Assembly (NCBI RefSeq): GCF_014395225.1
Contig: NZ_CP060723.1
Location: 5,518,001-5,582,000 of the forward strand
Origin: Pedobacter roseus
GTDB lineage: Bacteria; Bacteroidota; Bacteroidia; Sphingobacteriales; Sphingobacteriaceae
Reading direction: 5' to 3'
DNA: 64,000 bases
The notes beneath the pieces were generated by a model. The model searched no databases and had not been told where the DNA came from. It worked only from the letters and a program-made list of their open reading frames with translations. Positions within the stretch are counted from its first letter, which is position 1. Every line of letters starts with the position of its first letter. The translations under genes were made by a program, and so were the position numbers. This document shows positions 26,145-35,024 of this stretch, piece after piece.

Positions 26145-28070
26145 TTAGTCTTCAAACTTCCAGCGTACAAATGCCTCCATGGCTTCGTATTCTGCAAGGC
26201 CAAGTTCATCGTAAGCCTTTGCCGTATCGCGGTTGCGGTCTTCAGCGCGTTGCCAGAATTCTCTTGCATCATCACCCGGGAAAACTGCCCTGTCTTTTTG
26301 ACTCTGGTGTTTAAAGATCGCATTTCTCTTACGTTCCAGTTCTTGAGGAGAAATTGGAACAGCCATTTCGATCTCATAAGTTTCGAACTCGTGCCATGCA
26401 CCACGGTACATCCATAACCAGCAATCCTGTGCCCAGGCTTCGGTTTTACGCAGGCGTTTTAAGGCCGCCAAAATAATATTGAAACAAACGATGTGTGTTC
26501 CATGCGGATCTTCAAAATCGCCTGCGGCATACACCTGCTGCGGTTTAACCTTTTGTAATAATTCGATAGTGAGTTCGATATCGGCATCGGTTACCGGGTT
26601 TTTCTGCACTTTGCCACTTTCGTAAAACGGAAGTGCCTGGAAATGGATATGGTCATCTTCTAAGCCGCAATAACGCGCTCCTGCGATGGCTTCACCTTTT
26701 CTGATCAGTCCTTTAACCGTTTGGATCTCCGGCGTATCAACCTGGTTTGGTTTTTTCTGCTCAATAAAGGTTCTCATTTTGTTATACAGATCCTTTAAAT
26801 GAGTATTATCCATGCCCATTTTCTCGGTAAAATCTACGTTGAACTCAACAAAGCGCAATGCATCATCATCCCAAACTGCCGTATTGCCCGAAGTTTGGTA
26901 AGCCACGTGTACATCATGTTTCTGGTCAACCAGGCGCAAGAATGTACCTCCCATTGAAATTACATCATCATCAGGGTGTGGAGAGAAGATAATTACGCGT
27001 TTTTTTGCTGGTTCAGCTCTTTCCGGACGTTGAGAATCGTCGGCATTTGGTTTACCACCCGGCCAACCCGTAATGGTGTGCTGTAATTTATTAAAAATAT
27101 GGATGTTAATGTTGTAAACCGGCCCTTTTTCGGTAGCCAGTTGCGCCATACCATTGTTGTTGTAATCGTCTTCCGTTAATTTTAAGATCGGTTTTTTAAG
27201 GGTGTTGGCCAACCAGATTACCGCTTTGCGGATCAATGCATCTGTCCACACACAATCTTTAACCAACCATGGTGTATCAAAACGGGTCAGTTCTGAAGCT
27301 GCAGGTGCATCAAGGATAAACTCCACATTTTCAGAAAGCTGTAGGTAAGTTGCCGGTACTTCGCCCGAAATTTCGCCTTCAACTGCTTTTTTAATGATCG
27401 AAGCTTTTTTACGGCTCCAGGCCATTAATATAATTTCCCTTGCTTTGAAAATGGTACCAATACCCATGGTAATGGCTTTGGTTGGTACAAAGCTTTTTCC
27501 ACCGAAATCGCGTGCAGCATCACGGCGGGTAAGATCATCTAAAGTAACCAAACGGGTACCCGAGTTTGGTGCGGAACCCGGCTCGTTAAATCCGATGTGA
27601 CCGGTACGTCCTATACCCAAAATCTGGATATCAAGTCCGCCAAGATCACCGATTTTCTTTTCATAAGCTAAACAGAATGCCGGAATATCCTCCAGTGCAA
27701 GTGTTCCATCAGGGATATGGACGTTTTTCTTGTCAATATCGATATGATCGAAAAGATTTTCGTTCATAAAGGTAACGTAACTCTGTACCGCTGTTGGCGC
27801 CATTGGATAGTATTCATCCAAATTGAAAGTAATTACGTTTTTAAAACTTAAACCCTCTTCTTTGTGCAGTCTCACCAATTCGGCGTAAACTGCAATTGGG
27901 GTAACACCTGTTGCTAAGCCCAGTACTGCAGGTGTGTTGTTTGCTTGTTTTGATTTAATGAGCCCGGCAATACGGTGTGCTACATTAATGGAAGCAATTT
28001 TTGGATTTTCGAACACGCTTACGGGTAATTTCTCGAAACGTGTCTCCTCCAGTAGATTTAATCTAGCCAT
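26145..28070 (-). CDS. nagB: Glucosamine-6-phosphate deaminase fused to a PIG-L/LmbE deacetylase-like domain
   Basis: A 641-residue two-domain protein. Residues 1-320 are a NagB deaminase (glucosamine-6-P to fructose-6-P and ammonia): FNLDEYYPM, then GIGRTGHIGFNEPGS near 155. Residues from about 352 form a PIG-L/LmbE-type zinc hydrolase domain with the metal motif FSPHPDDDVISMGG. The fusion is common in Bacteroidota, where the second domain is suspected of N-deacetylation, which would supply the substrate of the first. It is divergent from anmK, with which it shares amino-sugar catabolism and recycling. Confidence 0.93.
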   Translation of the reverse strand: MARLNLLEETRFEKLPVSVFENPKIASINVAHRIAGLIKSKQANNTPAVLGLATGVTPIAVYAELVRLHKEEGLSFKNVITFNLDEYYPMAPTAVQSYVTFMNENLFDHIDIDKKNVHIPDGTLALEDIPAFCLAYEKKIGDLGGLDIQILGIGRTGHIGFNEPGSAPNSGTRLVTLDDLTRRDAARDFGGKSFVPTKAITMGIGTIFKAREIILMAWSRKKASIIKKAVEGEISGEVPATYLQLSENVEFILDAPAASELTRFDTPWLVKDCVWTDALIRKAVIWLANTLKKPILKLTEDDYNNNGMAQLATEKGPVYNINIHIFNKLQHTITGWPGGKPNADDSQRPERAEPAKKRVIIFSPHPDDDVISMGGTFLRLVDQKHDVHVAYQTSGNTAVWDDDALRFVEFNVDFTEKMGMDNTHLKDLYNKMRTFIEQKKPNQVDTPEIQTVKGLIRKGEAIAGARYCGLEDDHIHFQALPFYESGKVQKNPVTDADIELTIELLQKVKPQQVYAAGDFEDPHGTHIVCFNIILAALKRLRKTEAWAQDCWLWMYRGAWHEFETYEIEMAVPISPQELERKRNAIFKHQSQKDRAVFPGDDAREFWQRAEDRNRDTAKAYDELGLAEYEAMEAFVRWKFED

Positions 28071-28189
28071 TTTTTTTATATGGATTTTAATGTACGGAGC
28101 AGTAAATATAGGCAGTTATGACCGATTTGTAACAAAGGATATTTACTTTTATTGGAAGTATTTACATAAAATTGGATTAAAGGGGCAGA

Positions 28190-28199
28190 CAAACGTTTG
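28190..28199. promoter_or_regulatory. CG-centred palindrome between nagB and anmK (possible operator)
   Basis: CAAACGTTTG is a 10-bp palindrome with a central CG, 23 bp before the anmK start, in the divergent nagB/anmK region. LacI-family operators often have this form and a LacI gene lies 4 kb away. A palindrome this short can arise by chance. Confidence 0.3.
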
Positions 28200-28221
28200 A
28201 TCTTTTTAACATAAAATCAAT

Positions 28222-29418
28222 ATGAACGCAGAGATTCAAAAGTTGTACAGCAAAGCAGCAAAAACAGAACGTTTTATAATCGGTTTAATGAGCGGGACTT
28301 CGATGGATGGATTGGATATTGCACTCTGCTCGGTTAAAGGGAGTGGACCAGATACGGATATCCGGTTACTGAAATTTAAAACCGGCGATTATACTGATGA
28401 TTTCAGGGCAAAAATAAAAGCTGTTTTTTCTAAAAAGGAAGTTGATTTACAACTGGTTTGTCTGATGAATGAACATATTGCCAATACGCACGCTGCACTC
28501 ATTAACGAAGCCCTTATAGAGTGGGGGATTGGAAATGAGGCTGTTGATTTTATTGCCAGCCATGGACAGACCATTTTCCATGCGCCAAAATCTTTGCATC
28601 AACTGGCCGATTATCCCAATGGTACATTACAGATTGGTGATGGTGACCATATTGCGATAAAAACAGGGATTATCACACTTTCTGATTTTAGGCAAAAACA
28701 TTTAGCGGCAGGGGGTGAAGGCGCACCTTTAGCGGTGTATGGCGATTACCTGATGTTTTCGAAAGCTGGAGAAGATCGCATAATGCTGAACATTGGCGGG
28801 ATTGCAAATTTTACTTATTTGCCAGGTAGTATGGATGCCAGTGCGGTTTTTTCGACAGATGTTGGTCCGGGGAATACACTCATGGATCAGTATGTGCAAC
28901 GGCATTTTAATCTGTTTTATGATAAAAATGCCGGCATAGCTTTAAGTGGAGCACTAAATCCTCAGCTTTTGTCTGCTTTGCTTAATTGTGATTTCTTTGA
29001 CCTGGGTTTCCCTAAAACTACAGGACCGGAGCTGTTTAACCTGGAGTATTTAACAAAAGCCCAGGAAATATCCTCAACAGCGGATATAAGTAAGGAAGAT
29101 GTAATGGCCACGCTGTGCCACTTTTCTGCCGAAACCATTGCCAATGCCATAAAACGCTGCTTTGGAGCGGATGCCCGTGCACAGGTGTTTATGAGCGGCG
29201 GCGGAATGCATAACCCATTGCTGGTAAAACTACTTCAAGCTAAATTGCCTTCTTGTAATTTCTTAACTACTGATGATCTAAATATTAATCCCGATGCTAA
29301 AGAAGCAGTTTTATTTGCAGTACTTGCCAATGAAACGCTTTGCGGCAAACCGATCAACTTTGGCGATCGGCAAGGTGTACCTTCTGTTTGTATGGGGAAA
29401 ATTAGTCTACCGGAATAA
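28222..29418 (+). CDS. anmK: Anhydro-N-acetylmuramic acid kinase
   Basis: A 398-residue cytosolic sugar kinase of the ASKHA fold that opens and phosphorylates 1,6-anhydro-MurNAc in peptidoglycan recycling. The diagnostic motif is IGLMSGTSMDGLDIALC near residue 20, with HGQTIFH, DVGPGNTLMDQ and FMSGGGMHNPLL further on. Bacteroidota members run near 400 residues, as here. Together with NagB it channels cell-wall amino sugars toward fructose-6-phosphate. Confidence 0.95.
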   Translation: MNAEIQKLYSKAAKTERFIIGLMSGTSMDGLDIALCSVKGSGPDTDIRLLKFKTGDYTDDFRAKIKAVFSKKEVDLQLVCLMNEHIANTHAALINEALIEWGIGNEAVDFIASHGQTIFHAPKSLHQLADYPNGTLQIGDGDHIAIKTGIITLSDFRQKHLAAGGEGAPLAVYGDYLMFSKAGEDRIMLNIGGIANFTYLPGSMDASAVFSTDVGPGNTLMDQYVQRHFNLFYDKNAGIALSGALNPQLLSALLNCDFFDLGFPKTTGPELFNLEYLTKAQEISSTADISKEDVMATLCHFSAETIANAIKRCFGADARAQVFMSGGGMHNPLLVKLLQAKLPSCNFLTTDDLNINPDAKEAVLFAVLANETLCGKPINFGDRQGVPSVCMGKISLPE

Positions 29419-29542
29419 AGCCTGAGTACTCTGTCAAAAGTCAGGAGCAGACAATTAATTAAGCAGTATGTAACTTTCAAACATTTCAAATTTACAACCT
29501 TCCAACTTTGTTTACAATTTTCAAATAAAAACCAGCTTAAAA

Positions 29543-29570
29543 TTTGCTTTGTGCGGTATTTTGTTAAATT
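29543..29570 (+). promoter_or_regulatory. Weak copy of the TGCG-repeat operator before the first SusC
   Basis: TTTGCTTTGTGCGGTATTTT followed by GTTAAAT resembles the stronger boxes at 34835 and 40643, with TGCG at 29552 and TGTT 10 bp later. It lies about 40-65 bp before the SusC start. Confidence 0.4.
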
Positions 29571-29608
29571 TGTTTTAACACTAATCTTCTAACACAAAAC
29601 CAAATTTT

Positions 29609-32600
29609 ATGGAAAAAAGTTACCTAAAATGGTCAACAGGATTTTTTGCGATTTTGTTGATCCCATTTCTGCTGCTCTTATTTGCAGAGGCGGCTCAGGC
29701 ACAGAATAAACGCTATACCATCAGTGGTAAAGTAACTGATGCCTCAAATAACAGCCCGGTTCCGGGCGCTGTTGTAAAAATACTCGGCACTAACCTTGCA
29801 ACCAGTACGAGTTCGGGTGGAACCTACACATTTTCGGTCGATTTGGCTCCGGGTAAATACCAGCTGCAGATTTCTTTTATTGGCTATAAATCAACTGTGG
29901 AACCGGTAACGCTTGGCGATAATATTACTGTTCAGGTAAATGGTGCTCTTAGCGGCGATGCAGTGGGCCTCGATGAAGTAATTGTTACGGGTACCTCGCA
30001 AGGTACTACCCGCAAACAGTTAGGTAGTTACGTGAGCACTGTAAAAGGCGATGATTTAAACAAAGCGCCAAGTGGCAACGTACTTTCCTCTTTACAGGGA
30101 AAAACCCCAGGTGCACAGATCAGTCAGAATTCCGGAGATCCTGCGGGAGGAATGTCTGTTCGGTTAAGAGGGGTTAGCTCTGTTAACTCATCTTCAGAGC
30201 CACTATACATCATTGACGGAGTAATCGTAAACAATTCTACAACCAGAGTAACCAACACATCTGCCAATTATGATGGCGGAAATTTTGTTGGAAGTATCGG
30301 CCAAAACCGGATGGTCGATATAAGCCCTTCCGATATTGATCATATTGAAGTATTGAATGGCGCTGCTGCGGCTGCCATTTATGGCTCAAGGGCAAATGCG
30401 GGTGTAATTCAGATTTTTACCAAAAGAGGTAAAACCGGCGAACCGCAAGTGAGCTTTAGTACAAGCCTAACCATAAGTGAGTTGCGGAAGCAAATTGATG
30501 TCAATCAATCGCCAACAAAATTTGGAGGACCAACCGATGGGCCGACTGCGCAGACTCAAGATGTACTGTCTCCTGCACTAATTACAACAACTCCAGTAAC
30601 CAGGTATAATTATCAGGATTATATTTTCAGAACAGGAATTGGGACAGATAATTCAGTTTCAGTTTCGGGCGGTAACGACAACACTAAATTCTATACCTCT
30701 GCTGGCTATTTCTCAAACCAGGGAATTATAAAAAATACCGATTTCACCAGAATGAACTTCAGGGCGAATATTGATCAAACCATTAACAAGTGGGCGAAAT
30801 TAACAGCAGGATTCAATTACGTTCATAGTGATGCTAATGAGAAGCCCGACGGTAATTCCTTCTTTTCGCCAATGAATTCGGTTACCATTATTGGTAATTT
30901 TCACGATCTGTTTACCAGGGATGCATTAGGCAATTTAAAAGCCATCGGAGAACGCGGTCGTGTTAATCCGGTTTCTGTTATTGAAGATATCAAGCAGCGC
31001 CAGTTTACCAATCGCATTATTGCAAATACGGGATTAAAACTTACACCTGTTAAAAATTTAACTATTGATTACACTATGGGGGTTGATAATTCAATCCAAA
31101 ACGGAACTACATTTATTCCGCCTTTTGCATATAATGTAAGTACAGGTTTTTATGGTGGCGGACCAACGCTGGATCCATCACTAAATGGTTACGCAAGTGC
31201 TGCAAACGCTACAACAACATTATTCAATAATGAACTGAATTTTACTTATGATACCAAAATTACAGGCTTGTTGAGTTCTACTACTCAGCTTGGCGGATCT
31301 TATCAATACCAAAAAGACCTGTACAGCTTACTAAATGGACGTGGATTAGCGCCTTTTGTTCAGGTAGTAAACGGAGCGAGTACTGTTTTACCTAATGCAG
31401 ACAGTCGTTCAGAATTCTCAATTAGTGGTGCTTATTTACAACAAAATTTTAAATATAAAGACCATTTGTTTGTTACTGGTGCCATAAGGGTAGATCAATC
31501 AACTGTATTTGGGGAAGACAATAGAACGCAGTTTTATCCTAAAGCAAACGTAAGTTATGTGCTTTCATCTGCCGATTATTGGAAGGATTTGGGTGTATCA
31601 TCATGGTGGAATGCACTAAAATTAAGAGCGGCTTATGGCCAGTCAGGAAATTTAACAGGGATTGGAGCATACGATCGTTTCAACGTTTATTCGCCAAGTG
31701 CGTTGAACAGCAAAACATCTTTAACATCGTTAACAACATTGGCTAATACGAGCGTAAAACCAGAGCGCCAAAAGGAGCTTGAAATTGGTACAGATATGTC
31801 CTTTTTTAACAATCGCTTAGGTTTAACTTTTAGTTACTATAATAAAAACGTAACTGATTTATTATTGCCGGTTGTGATTGCACCAACAACTGGTTTTTCT
31901 AGTCTCTTAGACAATATTAGCGGGACTTTAAAAAATAAAGGTATAGAGTTAATGCTTACAGGAGTGCCAGTTAAAACCGAAGACTTCACCTGGACATCGA
32001 CGCTAATTTACAACAGAAATAGAAATAAAATAGTGGGTTCAGGTGCACAGAGACTAATAGCAACCAATGCTGGAGCACCCGTTTCTATTACTGACGGTTA
32101 TCCGGTAGGTGTTTTTTATGGGACATATTTTGAACGGACATCAACTGGGGATATTGCAACAAATGCTGCTGGTATTCCTTTAACAGCAGGTCAGGCCGCT
32201 GGTAATGTTTTACGTAAAGTAATCGGCGACCCGAACCCCGATTATACAGGGTCTTTTGTTAATGATTTTACCTACAAAAAATTGAGCTTGCACATTCAAC
32301 TGGATGCTGTTCAGGGAGGCGATGTTTGGAACGCAGACTGGAGAACACGTCAGGGTGTAGGAAACGGGAAAGTAGCTGAAGCTGAGCAGATGGGGCAATT
32401 GCCTAGAGGTTATGTGGCTGGGGCATACAATGTAGAAGAATGGCGTATTGATGATGGATCTTTTGTGAAATTAAGGGAAATTTCTTTAAGCTATACTATT
32501 GGTCAGGTTAAATTTGTTAAAAGCTTAACCGTTAATCTTAGCGGAAGAAATCTGATTTCGTGGGATAATTATAAAGGTTACGATCCGGAGTTGAACTCTG

Positions 32601-32689
32601 GTGGTCAATCTACCATTTTGAGAAATATCGATTTCGGCTCAGTGCCAATTCCACGTACTTTCTCTTTGGGTTTACAAGCAAGATTCTAA
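29609..32689 (+). CDS. SusC/RagA-type TonB-linked outer-membrane transporter 1
   Basis: A 1026-residue receptor. A signal peptide of about 33 residues (ending AEAAQAQ) is followed by a CarboxypepD-regulatory-like domain (about 37-122), the plug (LDEVIVTGTSQGTTRKQLGS, then RLRGVSSVNSSSEPLYIIDG) and a 22-strand barrel to the C-terminal phenylalanine. With a SusD lipoprotein it imports bound oligomers using TonB energy. The SusD partner starts 14 bp later but is frameshifted. No hydrolase, ECF sigma or FecR gene accompanies the pair, so the ligand is unknown. Confidence 0.95.
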   Translation: MEKSYLKWSTGFFAILLIPFLLLLFAEAAQAQNKRYTISGKVTDASNNSPVPGAVVKILGTNLATSTSSGGTYTFSVDLAPGKYQLQISFIGYKSTVEPVTLGDNITVQVNGALSGDAVGLDEVIVTGTSQGTTRKQLGSYVSTVKGDDLNKAPSGNVLSSLQGKTPGAQISQNSGDPAGGMSVRLRGVSSVNSSSEPLYIIDGVIVNNSTTRVTNTSANYDGGNFVGSIGQNRMVDISPSDIDHIEVLNGAAAAAIYGSRANAGVIQIFTKRGKTGEPQVSFSTSLTISELRKQIDVNQSPTKFGGPTDGPTAQTQDVLSPALITTTPVTRYNYQDYIFRTGIGTDNSVSVSGGNDNTKFYTSAGYFSNQGIIKNTDFTRMNFRANIDQTINKWAKLTAGFNYVHSDANEKPDGNSFFSPMNSVTIIGNFHDLFTRDALGNLKAIGERGRVNPVSVIEDIKQRQFTNRIIANTGLKLTPVKNLTIDYTMGVDNSIQNGTTFIPPFAYNVSTGFYGGGPTLDPSLNGYASAANATTTLFNNELNFTYDTKITGLLSSTTQLGGSYQYQKDLYSLLNGRGLAPFVQVVNGASTVLPNADSRSEFSISGAYLQQNFKYKDHLFVTGAIRVDQSTVFGEDNRTQFYPKANVSYVLSSADYWKDLGVSSWWNALKLRAAYGQSGNLTGIGAYDRFNVYSPSALNSKTSLTSLTTLANTSVKPERQKELEIGTDMSFFNNRLGLTFSYYNKNVTDLLLPVVIAPTTGFSSLLDNISGTLKNKGIELMLTGVPVKTEDFTWTSTLIYNRNRNKIVGSGAQRLIATNAGAPVSITDGYPVGVFYGTYFERTSTGDIATNAAGIPLTAGQAAGNVLRKVIGDPNPDYTGSFVNDFTYKKLSLHIQLDAVQGGDVWNADWRTRQGVGNGKVAEAEQMGQLPRGYVAGAYNVEEWRIDDGSFVKLREISLSYTIGQVKFVKSLTVNLSGRNLISWDNYKGYDPELNSGGQSTILRNIDFGSVPIPRTFSLGLQARF

Positions 32690-32703
32690 TTTAAAAAATT
32701 ATT

Positions 32704-33998
32704 ATGAAAAATTTAAAATCAACATATATAGGTTATGCATTTCTGCTTACAATAGTGGCTTTTTCAAGCGCTTGTAAAAAGGAGTATTTAAATCCTAATG
32801 CGGCTACTGCCAATGATGTATTAAACTCGGCAAAAGGTTTAACAGGCGTTACGGTAGGCTTACAGAAAAACTATTCTACTACGCGTGCTGGAATTCTGTA
32901 TGCTTCTATTACTTTAAATGGTTTAACTACAAATGAACTGATATCCATTAATACAGGTAATACCAATGAAGAAAGGTTAGTTGCGGGGGTGTACAGGTAG
33001 ATGGTACAAATTCGGTATTGCTAAATGTTTGGGCTGGAGCTAATAAAATCATTTATGATGCCGATAACGTGATCAATAACGCAGCCAATCTTCCCGATAA
33101 AAGTTATGCATCAGGTCTAATTGCGCAAGCAAGCATTTTTAAAGCACTCGCCTTGGGTAATTTAGCAGAATACTGGGAAAAAGTGCCTTCTGGAAACGGG
33201 CAGAATGTATCATTTATTACGAGAGCCGAAGGCTATAATAAAGCAATTGCAACCATCGATAATGCTTTGGCCGTAATAGCAGTAAACCCGGTAAATACTT
33301 CATTTTTAAGCAATGTACCTTCTGGAATTGATATTCCGAATACGTTAAATGCCTTAAAGGCCCGTTATGCATTATTTGCAGGAAATTATGCCCTTGCATT
33401 AACAAGTGCAAATGCGGTCGATTTAACTAAAAAATCATCATTTACATACGATGCACAGAACCTTAATCCGATTTTTGAGATCGCAACCTCTACCAACAAT
33501 GTTATACAACCAAAAAATATAAATTTAGGGCAAACCGGAGCTAATGTTCCTGATGCTGGCGATGGAAGGATTCCATTTTATACTATAATTAATACCACCG
33601 TGCGTATCAATGGTTTTGGATCGGGTACTTTTACTCAGATTCCTGTTTATTTGCCTGGAGAGATGACGTTGATTAAAGCAGAAGCTTATGCCCGTCAGGC
33701 AAGCCCTAACTTAACTTCTTCGCTTTCTGAGCTGAACAAAATCGTAACTAAAACAGCTTCAACAGATCCTTTTGGTGTGGGGGCAGCATTGCCAGCCTTA
33801 ACCGGAACATATACACAACAGCAGCTTTTAGATCTGATTTACAAGCACCGTTGTATTGAACTTTTCATGTCGGGTTTAAAGCTTGAAGATATGAGAAGGT
33901 TTAACCAGCCCTTAACCGATCGCAAGCGTAATTTCTTTCCTTATCCTTTTGCAGAAAGGGATAACAATACGAATACCCCTGCCGATCCAGGTTTCTAA
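32704..33998 (+). pseudogene. SusD/RagB-type lipoprotein 1, frameshifted at a G run
   Basis: The gene reads correctly from ATG 32704 (signal and lipobox with Cys24 in FSSACKK) up to NTNEERLVAG, then meets a stop at 32998-33000. The rest continues in another frame to 33998. Adding one G to the run of five at 32985-32989 restores VAGGVQVDGTNSVLLNVW and a 431-residue SusD-like protein. The tail still has the SusD-type YKHRCIELFMSGLKLEDMRR. The missing base could be a sequencing error, a true null mutation or slippage in the G run. The partner is SusC 1. Confidence 0.88.
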
Positions 33999-34001
33999 CA
34001 G

Positions 34002-34034
34002 AAAAGAGTCCCGATGACAATCGGGACTCTTTTT
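34002..34034. terminator. Bidirectional terminator between susD 1 and the DeoR gene
   Basis: A perfect 14-bp stem, AAAAGAGTCCCGAT with ATCGGGACTCTTTT, has a GACA loop. T runs on either strand serve both convergent genes; it ends in the stop codon of the DeoR gene. Confidence 0.92.
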
Positions 34035-34779
34035 ATAAAATATTCAATTCCTTTTCCTTGTAGCGGGAAAGCGATTCGTGTTCAATATCCAACTCTGTGA
34101 TCAGGTAGCTGATGCTTTCTATCGGGCAAACCCTTAACCTCAGTGCAATATCCAGTTTTTCGGAAATGCAGAGTACCGCTGTTCTTCGTGCACAGGCTAA
34201 CATGGCTTTTTTAAGCTGATTAATTTCCCAGTAGGTATCAGTTAAACCTTCATCAGGGTGAATGGCGCTGGTGCCCATTAAACATAAATCGGCTTTTATT
34301 TCCGATAATTGAGTAATAACCTGTCCGCCATAGGTAACCTGCGAATTTTTGGAGAACAGACCGCCAATCAAAATCACTTCAATATTATTGTATTTAGCCA
34401 ATTCTACTGCAACTAGTGGGCTGATGGTAAAAAACGTAGCCATTAAGCCTTGTGGAAGTAATTTTACAAACTCCAGAATCGTGGTTCCGCCACCCGTTAA
34501 AATCACCATACCATCTTTTATCAGCTGGACTGCTTTTTTGCCGATGGCGATTTTACTATCGCGGGCATAAACCGTACTGTCATCAAAAGAACTGTGGTAA
34601 GATTTGGATAAAGCACCTCCATGTACCTTATAAAGCAGGTTTTCATCAACAAGTTCCTGCAAATCCCTTCTGATAGTATCTTCCGAAACATTGAGTAATT
34701 GCACCAGATCAGAGGTTAATACACGGTTGTGTAAGTTAATCTGTCGCATGATGAAGTCGTGGCGTTCTTTTTTCAGCAT
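34033..34779 (-). CDS. DeoR/GlpR-family transcriptional regulator
   Basis: A 248-residue repressor-type regulator. The winged HTH opens the protein (MLKKERHDFIMRQINLHNRV, then VSEDTIRRDLQELVDENLLYKVHGGAL). The sugar-phosphate-binding DeoRC domain covers about residues 75-235 (LTGGGTTILEFVKLLP, then DLCLMGTSAIHPDEGLTD). It is divergent from SusC 2, whose promoter carries TGCG boxes with 10-bp phasing, a plausible operator for a DeoR protein. The effector is probably a sugar phosphate. Confidence 0.92.
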   Translation of the reverse strand: MLKKERHDFIMRQINLHNRVLTSDLVQLLNVSEDTIRRDLQELVDENLLYKVHGGALSKSYHSSFDDSTVYARDSKIAIGKKAVQLIKDGMVILTGGGTTILEFVKLLPQGLMATFFTISPLVAVELAKYNNIEVILIGGLFSKNSQVTYGGQVITQLSEIKADLCLMGTSAIHPDEGLTDTYWEINQLKKAMLACARRTAVLCISEKLDIALRLRVCPIESISYLITELDIEHESLSRYKEKELNIL

Positions 34780-34834
34780 AAGTAGGTGTTTGGTTTTAAA
34801 CGAAAGTATAAAAGATTTTTAGATTTTGTACATA

Positions 34835-34866
34835 TTGCGCGTTTTTGCGGTTTTTTGCAATAAAAT
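34835..34866 (+). promoter_or_regulatory. Upstream TGCG-repeat box in the DeoR/SusC 2 intergenic region
   Basis: TGCG at 34836 and 34846 and TGCA at 34856 are spaced exactly 10 bp, each preceded by T-rich DNA. The 32-bp stretch matches that at 40643-40674 with about four differences. It lies 56 bp from the DeoR start, so it could also serve autoregulation. Confidence 0.65.
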
Positions 34867-34925
34867 ATTGTTTAGTTTGTATGATAAATCTTGCCTGTTT
34901 GTTTTTTATGTCAAAAACATTCATC

Positions 34926-34974
34926 ATATTTACTTAACTAAGATCAAAACTGCGTGAATTTGCGTTTTTGATAA
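34926..34974 (+). promoter_or_regulatory. Core promoter-like element and downstream TGCG box, SusC 2
   Basis: ATATTTACTTAA (34926-34937) is identical to 40733-40744. It is followed by TGCGTGAATTTGCGTTTTTG with TGCG at 34951 and 34961 (10-bp spacing). The promoter role is inferred from conservation with SusC 3. Confidence 0.55.
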
Positions 34975-35024
34975 ACCGGAAACAAACAACAACCTCAGTA
35001 ACCAAACTTTCTTACTAACAAATT

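Noticed and set aside
25985..26404. 139-residue minus-strand frame overlapping the nagB 3' end
   Set aside because: It overlaps the PIG-L domain in another frame and includes the terminator; no family features.
32704..33998. Reading the susD 1 halves as two separate genes or as programmed frameshifting
   Set aside because: The second half has only a TTG start without a signal peptide, and no slippery heptamer or stimulatory structure is evident; one missing G explains all.
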